DNA of 64,000 bases, taken from assembly GCA_958299035.1 (NCBI GenBank), contig CATQJL010000223.1:75967600-76031599 (forward strand), in the 5' to 3' direction. Shown piece by piece: positions 10,172 through 22,581 of this stretch. Every line of letters begins with the position of its first letter. The stretch's first letter is position 1. The DNA comes from Cylicocyclus nassatus. Its lineage: Eukaryota > Nematoda > Chromadorea > Rhabditida > Strongylidae. Position numbers and translations under genes: made by a program. Under the pieces are notes generated by a model. The model saw only the letters and a list, made by a program, of their open reading frames with translations, did no database searches and was not told where the DNA came from.

Positions 10172-13100
10172 ATGTTCGGTAGCATATTGCTTCTTGTGGC
10201 TAGCACAGCCCTGGCTGCAGATGTTAGTGATTGGAAAACAGGAGAAGGTCCTTAATTCTCTTCTCCATCTTTTATATATCGATATTCCTGAATGTTCACG
10301 TTACAGTTACTGGTGAAGTCGTAGAGGGGAAAAGGGATTTTCCATGTTACTCGTTGTCACGAGATAATTACACTTGCGGCGCATGCATTCAACTGCATGA
10401 TTCATGTGCTTGGTGTGGAGCTCCCGTGAGTGCTTTGTTTCTTTTTCTAAATCAAAATTTGCGCAGTATATTCCCTCCATTTTGCAGCTCTTTGACGCCA
10501 AGAAGCAGTATGCAAGATGCGATAATCGCGCAAGATTGCTAGAACACGGCTGCCCTGAATCATTCATCGAAGATCCTCAAACAGTATTGGAAGTGGAAAA
10601 GGTTCTTGCAATAGTTATGACATTGATGTCCTTATCCTGCAAAGTTTTTGAATTAAGGATGAGCCACTTTCTGATAAAGGACAAGTCGAGAATGAGGATG
10701 ATGCTGTCCAGCTGAAACCTCAAGAAATGTTTGTGGAAATTAGACCAAGTAAGAAAGGTTTTATCACCCTGTTGAATTTTATCTCATAATTTGGTTTTGA
10801 GAATCACGAGTCCGTTTCAATGTCACATATCGTCAAGCTGTGGATTACCCTGTTGATCTCTATTATCTTATGGATCTCTCATATTCCATGAAAGATGACA
10901 AGCAGAAACTTTCTGAACTTGGAGATTTACTAGGTATGGATTTTAACTTTCTCCAGCAAGTCATGTAAGTGCATTTTTGTGAATTGTTACAGCTGTTCGT
11001 ATGCGTAACATTACGAAGAACTTCCGCCTGGGTTTTGGATCCTTCATCGACAAAAAACTCATGCCATTTATTGACCCTAGAATTGAAAAGTGAGTAGCAT
11101 CTATGATATTTGGAGTTGTAAAATGTTTTGATTTTAGGCAGAAGTCGCCATGTGCCGAGCCTTGCGCTGAACCATATGGATTCAAGCATCAGATGACGTT
11201 GACAACAAACACCGAAAAGTTCAAGGTGATTTTGACTTGTTTTTCTTCCAAATCTGGAGTGTACATCGCTACTGGTACAGGCGGAAGTAGACAAAGCTGA
11301 AATTTCTGGTAATCTCGACGCTCCGGAAGGAGGCTTCGACGCCGTCGTTCAGGCTTTGGCATGCAATGTGAGTGCTCATCTACTCTACATATAGTACACA
11401 TGTATACTCACAAGCTGTTTAGAGCAAAATCGGCTGGAGAGAGCGTGCTCGTAAAATGCTTGTCTTTTCAACAGACGCTGGTTTTCACTTTGCAGGTGAC
11501 GGAAGGGTCAGTTGGTTTCTCCATGTGCTGCTTACGTAAATGAATTTAATGAAATCAGTTTTCTCAAAGATGAGGTATTTCAGCTAGCAGGAGTGGTGGA
11601 ACCCAATGATGGTGAGTGTCATCTCGATCGTGACGGATATTACACGGAAACTCTGAAGCAGGTCAGAACATTATATACTTCCATTCTTTCTTGCGACTTG
11701 AAATTACGCGCATGCGTACATTTTGTTCAAGGACTACCCGTCCATTGCTCTCCTCCATCAGATGATCAAGGACAGAAAGGCAAATATCATTTTCGCAGTC
11801 ACCAAAGGCAATCATGAGCTCTATACCCAGGTACTTTCATTTCATACTCTTGTGAATTTCGTTGTGTTCCGCATTTGGTTCTCTCGTTCGTCACAATCAA
11901 CTGCGAGAATGTTGGCAGGAGTAAACTCATCTGATAATTTATTTGCCATTATCAAGTTATGTAAAGCAAACATTTAGCTTTCTGAATCCCTTCCTGATGT
12001 CTCCTCTTCTGTCGGAATTCTTGAGACTGATTCGCGCAACATCGTCGACCTCATCGAAAAAGAGTATCTGAAAATTAGTGAGAAAATCATCATGGTAGAT
12101 AATGCCAATGCCAGTGATGGACTGAAAATGACCTATCGCAGTATGTGTTTGGAGTGAGTGCTTTTTTTCCTACGTTTGCTTGCTTCATTGTAGTGAAAGT
12201 GATCCTTTCCAGCGGGACGACACTTCGCGACACCAATGTTTGCGAGGGTATCCGTGTAGGAGATGAGGTGCAATTCGAGGTGACACTTGAAGCTACCCAC
12301 TGTGTTGATAAGAGAGATTTCGTCCTGAGGATTGGCCCTTCTGGCCTGGACGAGACACTTATTGTCAATGTGAAGGTGCTCTGCGATTGCGATTGCGAAC
12401 AGGAGGTAATTAGTGGAAAACTTATTTCAATGAAAGCCTTACCTCATGCTTATCAGGACCGTATCGTTGAAAATGCTGAAGAGTGTCATGGCGGTGACCA
12501 GGTCTGCGGTGTTTGCCGTTGTAAAGGTGGAAATGTTGGCCGCTATTGCGAATGCAATCGTCCAGGAATGAGCACTGCCGCTTTGAATGAGAAGTGCAAA
12601 CGGTAAGACAAAGTTGTTCTGTGCGCTTTTAGCCGTACTGTATTCGGTGTTTGTTCGCATAATGTCCGTTTGAGCACTAGGTTGCGATATTGACTTTTGA
12701 GAAGAGGGTTTTATATGGATCGAATATTCATGTTGAATCTCTGATTTTCAGCACCAATGAATCAGCGATCTGTGAAGGAAGAGGAGTATGCAACTGTGGG
12801 CGCTGCGAATGCAACCCGCGTCAGGTGAGCTTTGTTTCCTTAGCTAATCACTGATAGCTTTTCGTTTCTATCACATACTTGGCTCATTTTGTTCTCAAGT
12901 ATTCTAACATACATTCGTTTGAAATATGCCGTTTTGCAACACAGGTGCGATAGGGTGAGAATGACCCCTCCAGGGTGAAGGGGGTCACAGCGGTCGCAAC
13001 CCCTCCGGGTGAAGGGTGTTTCAGTTGATCAAGAAATCATAAAATCAAAAAATGTCGACCGGGAGGGGGGGGGGGGGAGGGAGCCAGTGTTCTCATCATT

Positions 13101-15401
13101 CTTCCTAGTCGAAGTTTATAATTTTCAATCTTGCCATCACTGATTGCCTTTTTTCTGAAATGTGAGCAAATGTGCTGCTGGATTAGCACACAATTATGGT
13201 TCTGACCAGCACCTTGTATTTTACATTTTTCCTTTTTCCTTTTTTACATCACTCTGCCCGTTTTTAAAATTACCATAGAAGATGTGCATGCGTGAAGATT
13301 TGCTTTGGAAAAAGTTAGACAATTTTTGGATATCTACGAATTTTTCAAAAGAGGAAATTCGTAATTTCTGTAGATGAACAGCAACGTCAGCGAGGGAAAT
13401 GTCTTTCAAAACCACCTTGTCCTCCGCTTATAGAGCATATATAGTTGCCTGGAGTCTGTTGTCTTTACACTAAAAAACCCAAAAAAGCGACATTATTTTC
13501 TTCACAACCTAATAGATGTCTTTTTACAATGGTAAAATAGCCTGTACTTGGCACCCTTATTATAAAAGTCTCACCCACCCTTCACCAGGCACTTTTTCTA
13601 ACGGACCCCAGGCAAGGTATATATTTTCTAAGGCGGAGAACGAGACGGTTCCAAAGGTGACCATCAGGGCGCATAAGATGTTCAACTACAGAAGTTTTGA
13701 ATTTTTTGTGTTAAAAACTCGAAAATCTTTAGAAATCACTGAGCACACCCTTCACCCAGGCAGTTTTTTGAATAGATCTAAGACAAATTTCATATCATTT
13801 GAAAATGGAGGACGAGGCGGTTGTAACGGTGACCATCTCGCCTAAAAGATGTTCATCTACAAAAGTTATGAATTTTTTCATGTTAAAAGCTCGAAAATGT
13901 CCAGAAATCACTACTCACACCCTAGCAAGCACTTTTTTCAACAGACTCCTCCTTTCCTTACATAAACAATTCACCTACAAATATTTCCTTTGCTTAACCT
14001 TACCTCATATTGATTTTTCTTCTCGGCTTTTGGTGAAGGGGTCACCTTGGTCCTGGCTCAGGGGTGAAAGGGGGGTGAGAAAATTCTCACACTATCGCAC
14101 CTGTGTTTTGCAATAGATTGAACATGAAAGGAAACTTGCAGAACCCTGAGGAGCAGATATCGGGAGAATTCTGCGAGTGCGATAACTTTAATTGTCCTCG
14201 ACATGATCGCAAAATTTGTGCTGAACATGGAGAATGTAACTGTGGACAGTGCATTTGTGCCCCAGGATGGACAGGTAATATCTTGAAATCAGTTTACGAA
14301 GTGTTGGTTATCCTCGTTATTCTTATTTATGAAATGATCGTATCAGAATTTTAATTTCCTGTAGTTTTTGACTATGTTTGTTCAAGCATTGATGTTCTAT
14401 AGCGAAGTGCAAAATGTTGTGCTTGTGATTTCCATTTGATAATTGAATATCTAGGACGTGCATGTGAATGCCCAATCAGCCAAGACTCTTGCATGTCTGC
14501 TAATGGGAAAATCTGCAATGGAAAGGGCGAATGCATCTGCGGACGTTGTCGGTGCTTCGATGGACCAGATGGAAACAGGTACTCTGGAGCCAAGTGCGAA
14601 ATCTGTCCCGTAAGTCTGCTCTTTACTTCAGTCAATTTTTCCGTCCTAATGTCAGCCTTGCAGACTTGTCCGACAAAATGTATAGAATATAAGCCCTGCG
14701 TTATGTGCCAGCAATGGGGCACTGGTCCTTATGACGAAGAACGATGTAAAGAGTGTCCTTTCACAGTGATACCCGTTGAAGAGCTACCAGGTAGGTCACT
14801 AGGAATGGTCACTAGGATTCCAAGCATGCGGGATAAAGAAGTGCTTTCAGAACTGAATGAGACTACGGCTTGTCAGTTTGTTGATCCTGCTGATGACTGC
14901 ACTTTCTATTACCTTTACTACTACGATGAAGCCACGGATAATGCTACCGTGTGGGTCCGGGAACACAAAGGTAGAGAAATTTTTGAGCCGCTAATATTCT
15001 TCCTTTCTTCTTTTCATTAATGAGTGCAAGTCATTTTAGCAATAAAATAATTAGCTGTTATACTCGTACCTTGTGGTTTTATAGACTGCCCTCCACCTGT
15101 GCCTGTTCTTGCCATCGTACTTGGCGTCATAGCAGGAATTGTAATTCTTGGCTTGATCCTTCTCCTCGTCTGGAAGCTTCTCACCGTACTGCATGATCGT
15201 GCTGAGTACGCTAAGTTCAACAATGAAAGGCTTATGGCGAAGTGGGATACGGTATGTCTTATTTCTGCCGTTCATTTTTGTGTATCAAGCAAATCTCAGC
15301 GTCAACTTTCTTTTTTTTAGAATGAAAATCCGATCTACAAACAGGCCACCACCACTTTCCGAAATCCTGTATATGCTGGCAATAAAAACAAAGGATTGTA
15401 A
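10172..15401 (+). CDS. pat-3: Beta integrin subunit (PAT-3 type)
   Basis: This is the plasma-membrane beta subunit of integrin heterodimers, which binds matrix ligands outside and talin and related adaptors inside. Twenty exons join in phase to 831 codons: 10172-10247, 10307-10425, 10488-10601, 10658-10748, 10802-10933, 10993-11089, 11138-11225, 11281-11367, 11423-11506, 11584-11661, 11732-11830, 11978-12153, 12213-12405, 12457-12602, 12752-12824, 14142-14274, 14455-14609, 14664-14970, 15085-15251 and 15321-15401. The order is a signal peptide ([15 protein letters not shown]), a PSI domain ([17 protein letters not shown]), and a beta-I domain with the MIDAS motif DLSYSMKDD and the block [13 protein letters not shown]. 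Next come cysteine-rich I-EGF repeats, a stalk, and one transmembrane helix ([20 protein letters not shown]). The cytoplasmic tail has two NPxY motifs (NPIY, NPVY) and ends AGNKNKGL. The membrane-proximal tail reads [15 protein letters not shown]. Length is close to C. elegans PAT-3. Intron 12825-14141 is enlarged by a hAT-like insertion. A 12-base intron that could be drawn at 14791 was rejected in favour of read-through. The exon at 12153/12213 was set by homology ([14 protein letters not shown]). Confidence 0.95.
12932..14113. mobile_element. hAT-like non-autonomous element in integrin intron (with 8-bp TSD)
   Basis: The element proper is 12940-14105 (1166 bp). It starts CACAGGTGCGATAGGGTGAG and ends with the near-exact inverse (CTCACACTATCGCACCTGTG). 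It is flanked on both sides by the 8-bp direct repeat TTTTGCAA at 12932 and 14106. An 8-bp duplication with CA...TG ends fits the hAT superfamily. It lies wholly inside an integrin intron and encodes no transposase. The middle has two diverged copies of a unit of about 190 bp (roughly 13555-13745 and 13746-13940) built around CTTCACCCAGGCA, GATGTTCA and GAATTTTT. Confidence 0.8.
13555..13940. repeat. Two ~190-bp diverged tandem copies inside the hAT-like element
   Basis: Both copies share, in order, CACCCTTCACC-like, AGGCA(C/G)TTTTT, GACGAGGCGGTT or GACGGTT, GGTGACCATC, AAGATGTTCA, TTATGAATTTTT and AAATCAC. They explain the open frames seen here. No coding signal is seen. Confidence 0.6.
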
Positions 15402-16869
15402 CTGTTCTTTTGTCTTCTTTTTGCACATCTTTCCTTCTGTTTGAATCCATGTCCAATTTTGTTGAATAATTTCGTCTAATAATTTGATTTCTGATTGTAA
15501 ATCATATTCTATCGTTTCCGAATTTCTAGGCACTCTTTTATCACACTGCTTGGTTGTCAGTTGATATCGGCTGCTTGCTCACATCTTTTTTGCCTTTTGT
15601 AGACCAAGCTATCACTATAACACTTTCAACATGATTGCTCTGCTTTCATTTATGTTGCTTGTAAGTTGAGTCAGATTTCCTGCCTTTTTGTAAGTTTTCC
15701 AACGGTTATTTTTATCCTGCTACATCATCCTTGGTCATAGCTTCTCTGACGACTCTATCACCGCCGGTTCTTGCTTTGTACAACGTAGCAGTTAATCTCG
15801 ATCGTTCTATGAATCGAATCAGTCTGCAAGGCTTTCCAAGCTACACTATTTCTCGATTTGTTTTATGTATAACATCGCATACAATGTGTAATGGTGCTTT
15901 AAATAGATTAGCCAAAAGTGTACGATTGTAATTTGTTCAAATTGCATATTGCATGTTTTTAAGTTGATATGTACAGATAAATCGGATTGTTGTTTATAGC
16001 TGCAGGTAGCTCTTGTGGTTGCGCTCCATTTACTTAACGAATTTGTATCCCCTTTTACTACCAATGACTGGAGCGATAGGATTGGCTATATTTATAGCGA
16101 CTTTGCTTGGATTTTCCATTTTTGCGCATGAGGTCTTCCGAATCCGTCTTCAATCTCATTCACGTCGGGAATACTGGCATTGCTAACCGCGTTATTCTTA
16201 TTTTGAATGAGTTCGTTCGTTTTCTTCCGCAGGTCTTATAAGGTGTCAGTCTCTCATTTTATTTTGCATTTAATTAGCGCATAGTCTTAAGCAGATGCAG
16301 AGACCAGAGAATATTTGAAGGCCTTTGAGATGTCAGAGCCGCGTCGCTGCATTGTCCGCAGCTTTGTGGACTGTCTGCGTTAATGACAAATTCATAACTG
16401 CAAAAAAAAAAAACAGTGTACTCTCTCAGATTTCAAGATCTTTGGGTTGAAACGTGAGCTCTGATCATCTGATGTTGCACATGATAAATGGTTGTCTGTG
16501 GGGCTTTGAGTACGCTGGTTGGATTGAGATACTAAAATCAACTTCTGTGTCTTCGAAAGTGGTATTTTCCACTTTTCTATAGAATGCTGTGATTTAAGTC
16601 CCATTTTAAAGTTCTCGATTGCGTCAGTCAAGCTTTATCACCTTGTACGAAATTCGCTTTTAGGGTCATTTCTCTAAAGTGGTCTGTATCTTTCATTTTT
16701 TGTTATAGCATAAAAGCATATAAGTTGTTCCATCAATTCTTTTTTTTCTGTAGTGCTAGCAACAAACGTGATTCCAAATTCTATAATTTTTTGCAAGTTT
16801 GATATGCCAAGAGAGACTAACGACCCTAAAATCTCACTCTCCCATCAGTTAAATCCCTCTCCGGATACC
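15402..16869. other. Intergenic stretch with exon-like hydrophobic segments
   Basis: No gene is recognised. One segment looks like a spliced exon: 15603-15660, with acceptor TGCCTTTTGTAG, the open frame PSYHYNTFNMIALLSFMLL and donor GTAAGTTGAG. Around 16008-16187, two frames are open over hydrophobic residues. One begins after TATAGCTGCAG and reads VALVVALHLLNEFVSPF. The other starts MTGAIGLAIFIATLLGFSIF and ends in TAA. With the segment at 17378 these might be parts of a small membrane protein, but I could not join them in one phase. Confidence 0.25.
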
Positions 16870-17040
16870 CTTTGATTCAACTGGCTTGGCGGCTGAAAGG
16901 CGGGGCTTGTGACCTAATTAAGGCTAGGTAACACTAAGAAAGCCCTCGCGGGGGAGAGGTGCAGACTGCGTCGAGGGGCGAGCGGTCTCAACTAGCCGCA
17001 GGCCCCCCCCCATCCAGCCGCCAAGCCAGCTGAATCAAAG
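16870..17040. mobile_element. 171-bp MITE with ~26-bp TIRs
   Basis: The left end CTTTGATTCAACTGGCTTGG continues CGGCTG. The right end carries the inverse with one mismatch, ending AAGCCAGCTGAATCAAAG. The interior is GC-rich, with a (G/C)-run hairpin (CCTCGCGGGGGAGAGG) and a C9 tract. No clear target-site duplication was found, so the superfamily is not assigned. Confidence 0.7.
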
Positions 17041-17917
17041 CTTAGTCCTGACTTATCTGGCAATATTTTAGGATGGTTATAGTGAAAAAAAAGGACGTAT
17101 TTGTAAGGCGGAATTATTTGAAGGATCTATACATTTTGGGTCAAAAAAGCGGACTCCTGTGTAAGATTTTAGGATATCACGAACTAATATCGGATTCTCA
17201 TAATTCGGCTATCCTTATTAATCTCTGAATTTCCTTCTTTTACGTTGCCGTTATATCACTACATCTTGAAACTTGATTTTCGATCTGATTATTTCCTTTG
17301 AGATCTCCTATCACAACTATTTTCCCGTACCCCCTGTTGCCTTGAACCTTTCCACTAAATGAGCGTTATTTTTTTAGCTGTACTACTATCGCTTTTTCTT
17401 TATCGCTATCCTCGATATGCACATCATCATGTTTGGAGTTTTTGCTGCTTCATTCTTTGATTAGCCCTCAAAAACTGTACAAGGGAGACGCGCTGTTGTT
17501 GTTGCTCATTTCTATTCTTCTTTACTCTTCATTTCTTATTCAATCAGAAACTTTCTTTACTTCAAACCGTTGCATCAAGCTCTTGCGCTCTTGCACATTT
17601 TACATTTGAGCCAGGATATAAACGTTTAAATGCTTTTTTTTGCGATTTCGTGCAACTCTCACTATGCGAAGAGCATTCTGATCTTTGACACTTTGTTTTG
17701 CTAAATACAAGCCCTTGGCCGATTGATCACTTGGTCCTCGTGACTTGCCTCAACCTGTTTATGTCTTTACGACCAGTGTCCACGTTTCTTTTGGGTTAGC
17801 TTCTATCAACCACATTATTGCCCGCCTTGGATGCATTTTTTGAGATGATTTCTTCATTGCTGGTCCCTTTCTGCAAATAATCAGTGAACCTATATCTCCA
17901 TAATATAATCATACCAA
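17041..17917. other. Non-coding stretch with one exon-like segment
   Basis: Mostly T-rich sequence. At 17378-17464, directly after an acceptor TATTTTTTTAG, an open frame reads LYYYRFFFIAILDMHIIMFG, continues VFAASFFD and ends in TAG. It could be the last exon of a small membrane protein, or chance. Nothing else is supportable. Confidence 0.25.
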
Positions 17918-18065
17918 GGCCCGGATTTCCGAAAAGCGCTCAAAAGCGTCCAAATTCCTCTAACCTCTCTTCACTTTTCCTCATCTCTCCTAGCACAAAA
18001 CGTGAAGAGAGACTAAAGAAGTTTGGGCGTTTTTGAGCGCTTTTGAGCGAAGTCTGGCCGGGGCC
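17918..18065. mobile_element. 148-bp MITE, Harbinger-like ends
   Basis: Starts GGCCCGGATTTCCGAAAAGC and ends with the diverged inverse ...GCGAAGTCTGGCCGGGGCC. The arms GCGCTCAAAAGCGT / GCGTTTTTGAGCGCTTTTGA pair over most of the element. Flanks are CAA on the left and TAA on the right, consistent with a mutated 3-bp TWA duplication as in PIF/Harbinger. The superfamily is an inference. Confidence 0.6.
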
Positions 18066-18851
18066 TAAGCGCCGAATGCAGAACTGCAGCGATAGTAAAG
18101 TACGCAGGCTTCATACCGCTGTTCTTGCAAAACATAATTGCCGTAGTTTATTGAAGGCAACAAGGTCGATTAGAAGCTTCTCTTGTTGGCTACAAGCTCT
18201 TTTGTCAGCTACTCATTACCGCACAAGCTGTGTTTTCAAAACTTCGGGTTTGCTCGGAGCCCATATAAAATCCAAAACAAACCAACTTGCGGACCCGTTG
18301 ATTAATTTTTTTGTGTTTTTAAATATATTGCCACGTCGTTTTCAAGACAGTGATTTTTTCTCCATTTTAATGCACATCTCCGCATCGCTCAAAGTCACGC
18401 CATATCTGCGATAATGAATTGATTTTTGATTTGAATACATCACTGCTAATTAGTTCTCGCTCGTTATATAGTTTTTCCCAATGGATCTAATAGTAAACAA
18501 GAAGCCACAAACAACTTGAGGAATATCAGAAACAGATCAGATCGAAACCGTCCAAGCGTTAGCCTATCATGGCGGACTGCTGACCCCAGTTGTTTGAAGC
18601 TAAAGTCAAAAACCACTTTTCATGCTTTAGAATTTTTTCGTTTACAGCTTTACTTATATTAAGAATATTTCTGAATACTTTGGCGGGAAGCAAGTATGTA
18701 CTAAAATGCATGCTATTTCATTTCTGATCTATACTGTTCTTCCTCAAAGACTTATCATGAAATTCATTTTTGACCGCAAAAAAACCTCACTTGCGCTTGT
18801 TCGTTTGGAACTATAAATTTGGAGGTATTGCACGTCTTCAAGCTGTGTTCA
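18066..18851. other. Non-coding stretch
   Basis: A 123-codon open frame begins inside the preceding MITE and has no recognised motif or exon context. Nothing else is supportable. Confidence 0.4.
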
Positions 18852-19145
18852 TCTTATATATAAAGCTGAATGTCTGTTTGTCTGTATGTATGTCTGTCTG
18901 TTTGTACGTATGTTCCGAATAGAAATTTCCATTTCTGCACCGATCCGGACCAAACTTGGCACACATACACTTCGGGCCCCGGCGGGTGTCAAAGGCTACT
19001 TTTCATCATCGATCGATATCGACTTTATCGATTTTTTTGCAAAATTTGAGCTACGGGGCCGGGAGTTGGTACAGGGGGGTAATCGAGCATGCTGATTACG
19101 AATAAAATAATGACAGGGCCGGGCGGAGCCGGGTAAGCCATCTAG
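18852..19145 (+). mobile_element. Helitron-like non-autonomous element, copy 2 (short form)
   Basis: It has the same 5' end as the first copy (TCTTATATATAAAGCTGAAT, then TGTCTG repeats) and the same 3' end (GGCGGAGCCGGGTAAGCC, ATCTAG). It lies between A and T. It carries one copy of the ATCGAT/GGGGC unit and not the head-to-head array, so the array in copy 1 arose by internal amplification or copy 2 lost it. Confidence 0.7.
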
Positions 19146-20137
19146 TTAACTAATATTCATTTGCGAGGGGCAACTTTGATAACTGGGCTGGTTCGCCGCA
19201 ATAGAAATTCCAAAAATCTGATAAAGTTGTCGCTAGCATACGGATAGGCGAGAATCTAGAAATATTCAGAGGTTGTACCTGCAAATCAATTTTTACAGTA
19301 CTGCTTTCAGTGTTTTTTTTTGCACAATTCTCAAGAATCTTATCTAGTTATTTTTATAGTATTTTTGTGCCACTATAGGGCAACTTTGACTCTGGGAGCA
19401 AACACAACACGTCGCTATGAACGTTTGTTGTGACACTGAGGAAGCTCACAACAAAAGAGCCCCGTTGACCTCCGAACCAGCTCGCTTTACTGCGGGATGA
19501 TTAATGTATAGGCCGGTTCGGACACAATACGTAGCAAATGGCCGAACAATTTTTGTAGTCATGCATGCTTGCACGAATTAGGTTCGGTGAATCTGTTGGG
19601 CTGGAAACTGGCCTGATTTGAAAAATTCTCGATAAAAGAAATTCCTTCATCATTTGCATGAGCGTATTCGTTTTTTGATACCTTGATAATCCGCAACTAT
19701 AGCAACAGAGAATTACCAGCAACGAGAATGATGACTCTAGATGGACTGCAGCGCTCTTTTTCTCTTCTCAACAATAGAATATAATTTGTGCGTTAGCGAG
19801 CATATGAATCCCTAACTTCCATTCTTCATTTTACTGCGCTGCAGCCTGAGCAGTTGGCGAAGACGAACATGCTCATGCAGCTGTTGTGATCATTTGCGGC
19901 TTTTTACCAGGGTATAAAATACCTGCAAAGTCTGAGTCCAGCCAGTGCAGCTGCCTGCATTTCTATCTGTTCTATGCCTTCATCGCTCAACAACACTGCC
20001 GATTTAATCTATCGATTTCTCACGAATTGTTAAACAATCACGTTTCATCTCTTTTACAAACACTTTTTCTCATCGATTTTCGATTTAGATTCATCAAAGT
20101 GGCGAGATTTCGTCTACTCACCTCTACTATTCGTAGA
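19146..20137. other. Upstream region of ribose-5-phosphate isomerase
   Basis: No separate gene is recognised. An open frame in the same phase as the isomerase start runs back to 19886, but it lacks similarity to the family and has no exon support. An acceptor-like TTTCGATTTAG at about 20078-20088 and TTCGTAG at 20130-20136 could serve trans- or cis-splicing just before the ATG. Confidence 0.4.
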
Positions 20138-21623
20138 ATGGTGTCCTCTACTGAGTTAACGCCTATAGAGAAAGCTAAGCGGCAGGTTAGTGATTGAATA
20201 TTGCGAGTTAAATAAATAGCACTTGTTTCTTTAGTTCGTGGCCGTGTTCTTCCTTTCATTTCATTTTTTACCATTTTCTCACTGTTCCGTTTAGGCTGCC
20301 TACGCGTGTGCAGAAAAGAATATTGCAAGCGGCTGTCGCCTTGGTGTTGGATCTGGTTCCACTGTTAAGTGAGTCACCAATAATAATCTTGTAATTCCTC
20401 AGGTACTTTTGAGTCATCACCTTTCACATATTTTACCGACCTTATATTTCAAAGAGTATTTAGGTATCTTGTGGAATATCTTGAATCAGCAGTGAAATCA
20501 GGAAAATTGCAAAACATTGTTTGTGTACCGACTAGTTTCTTGGTGAGTTGTGTTTGTTTTTATTGGGGATTTTAGTTTGATGTACTCTTTCGATCATAAG
20601 TTGAACAAAGTGCACTTGATTTTTGATTCTGTGAAGGCTTTTTATGCTTGTGTATATTCAGACAAAACGATGGCTGTTGGATGCTGGTCTAACGGTCACA
20701 GATCTAGATAGTACACCTGAACTTGACGTCTGCATTGATGGAGCTGATGAGGTACAGTCTGAATATAGTATCTGATTTATACACAATTGTTACTGATTGT
20801 TTTTCTTTTATGCATGTTTTACTTCAAATTGTTGCAGATTTTATTATTAGGTAGGGGCGAACAACTGTGATAACAATCTTTACATCAAGCTTTTTCCTCT
20901 TATATCATTTTTCTTCCATTGCTGCGAACTGTAGTAAGTGTTTTTTTTTGTACATTCTGCTATGATCATTTATAGGTAGATGCTCATTTCACATGCATCA
21001 AAGGCGGTGGCGGCTGCCTTGCTCGTGAGAAAATTGTACAAAATGCCGCTAAGAAGTTCTTCGTAAGTCTTTCTGGATATTGCATGGTTTTGACTCTTAT
21101 AACAACCTTATTATCTCAAGATTTTCTGGCTCTAAATATCGTACAGGTGATCGCCGACAGTTCCAAAGAATCCGTTAAACTTGGTGAACACTTCAACCAT
21201 GTGCCAATCGAAGTGAGAATACTGAAGTCCCTTGAGTTTCCTTCTCCATTTTTATCACACTTTTCATGCATAGGTCCTACCATTTGCCGCCTCATGTGTG
21301 CTGCGATCTCTGCCTCGTTCCGAAGGTGGAACTGCGCAGCTTAGGATGGCAACGAAGAAATGCGGACCAGTGATAACAGACAATAACAATTATATTGTTG
21401 ACTGGACTTTTGAGAAGAGCAGGAACTATGATTGGAAGGAGGTTCAGCTTAGACTCGCTAATACTCCAGGTTCAAACAATAAATGCGCGAAGTATGAGTA
21501 ATGTATCAGTGATGTGATTCAGGGATCGTGGAGACTGGATTGTTCATAGACGTTGTTGACAGCGTATTTTTCGCGAAACCAGATGGCAGCGTCAAGGAGC
21601 TTGACGCAAAGAAAAAACCTTAA
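20138..21623 (+). CDS. rpia-1: Ribose-5-phosphate isomerase A
   Basis: A cytosolic enzyme of the non-oxidative pentose-phosphate pathway that interconverts ribose 5-phosphate and ribulose 5-phosphate. Eight exons join in phase to 246 residues: 20138-20185, 20295-20368, 20464-20542, 20662-20751, 20976-21062, 21147-21212, 21274-21469 and 21523-21623. Family landmarks are the phosphate-binding GVGSGSTVKYLV, VCVPTSF, the active-site loop CIDGADEVDAHFTCIKGGGG, REKIV, FFVIADSSK, the GGTAQLRMA...GPVITDNNNYIVDW block and PGIVETGLFIDVVDSVFFAK near the end. Length matches the family. The start MVSSTELTPIEKAKRQ was chosen because the next block (AAYACAEKNI) aligns with the usual N-terminal helix. A longer in-frame upstream frame is probably 5' UTR. 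The gene appears intact. Confidence 0.95.
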
Positions 21624-22581
21624 TTTAGCTTAAAAATTATTTTCAGCTTATTAGATTTGTTTCTAGTTTTGATCAGAGTCTGCACTTTTATTCGGAGCAG
21701 GACACCTCTTGTTGTCTTCAAGAGGTGATGATTTTATTCTAGTTGTGCCTTCTACCTCGAGTAAGGCCTTATCTAGTTGTTGCCTTTACCCGGTTGTGGG
21801 TTCCGAACATATTCCGAATGTTGTGAAGCTTCTCTATTTCACTTTCCTGAACGTGGTTGTGCTCGGTGTAGTTGTTTCGTTTCGGTGCCTTCTTTGCTAC
21901 ACATAATGCTTTCGAATAATCCATCGCAATATGTGCTGTACTTATTCCAAAGTTCATGCTTAATAAATTTTGCTTTCCGACTGTTGAAATTAGAGAAAAC
22001 GAAATCTTTATGTCACACTCAGCCTATGAATCACAAAAACACAGTCATTGTTCATATCGGTAGAGGCGGGGCAAGTTCGCAAACTCATCTCCCTCCTCCC
22101 CTCCCCCTCAGCAACTTTGACTCCAAGCCTGCTTTCTTTTAATATTTCCTGTATAGGAAGCGTAGAGATCTTTTCGCTGAGTTTGCTCCATCCAACGAAA
22201 ATGCGATCGGAACTTACTATCGTTGCAAATGCATCGTGGTGTTTTCAAATTTATATTTTGAAGCAGTAAACGCAAATTCATTTTGTAAGATCAGTGATGA
22301 TGGTTGAGTTTTGAAACATAAATATTCTGGAGATTTTGCAGTGCTTGGTGCATCCAGGTGTTATGCGATTTCTTCTGAATTTCACAATAAAATATTCAGC
22401 AATTCCAAAATCGAAGCTGGAGAATACAAAGTTCCATTTATTTACAAAAGGTTTGCACTATCTGCTTGTTATAGTTCCTTTGAAAATCTTAAGTAAAAAT
22501 TCTGAGAATTAGTGCAAATCAGATATGGTAAACATGAATGGTCATAAGCTTCGGAGATGATTTACGTATCCGTCGTTTGAG
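21624..22581. other. 3' region of the isomerase and intergenic stretch
   Basis: An AATAAA at about 21962 is the first clear poly(A) hexamer after the stop. Several short open frames occur, without recognisable motifs or splice context. No mobile element boundary was found. Confidence 0.4.

Noticed and set aside
14791..14802. A 12-base intron in the integrin exon
   Set aside because: Too short to splice, and the frame is open through it, so read-through is simpler.
19886..20137. N-terminal extension of ribose-5-phosphate isomerase
   Set aside because: In frame with the start but dissimilar to the family; an organelle-targeting role is not supported, and acceptor sites near the ATG suggest it is untranslated.
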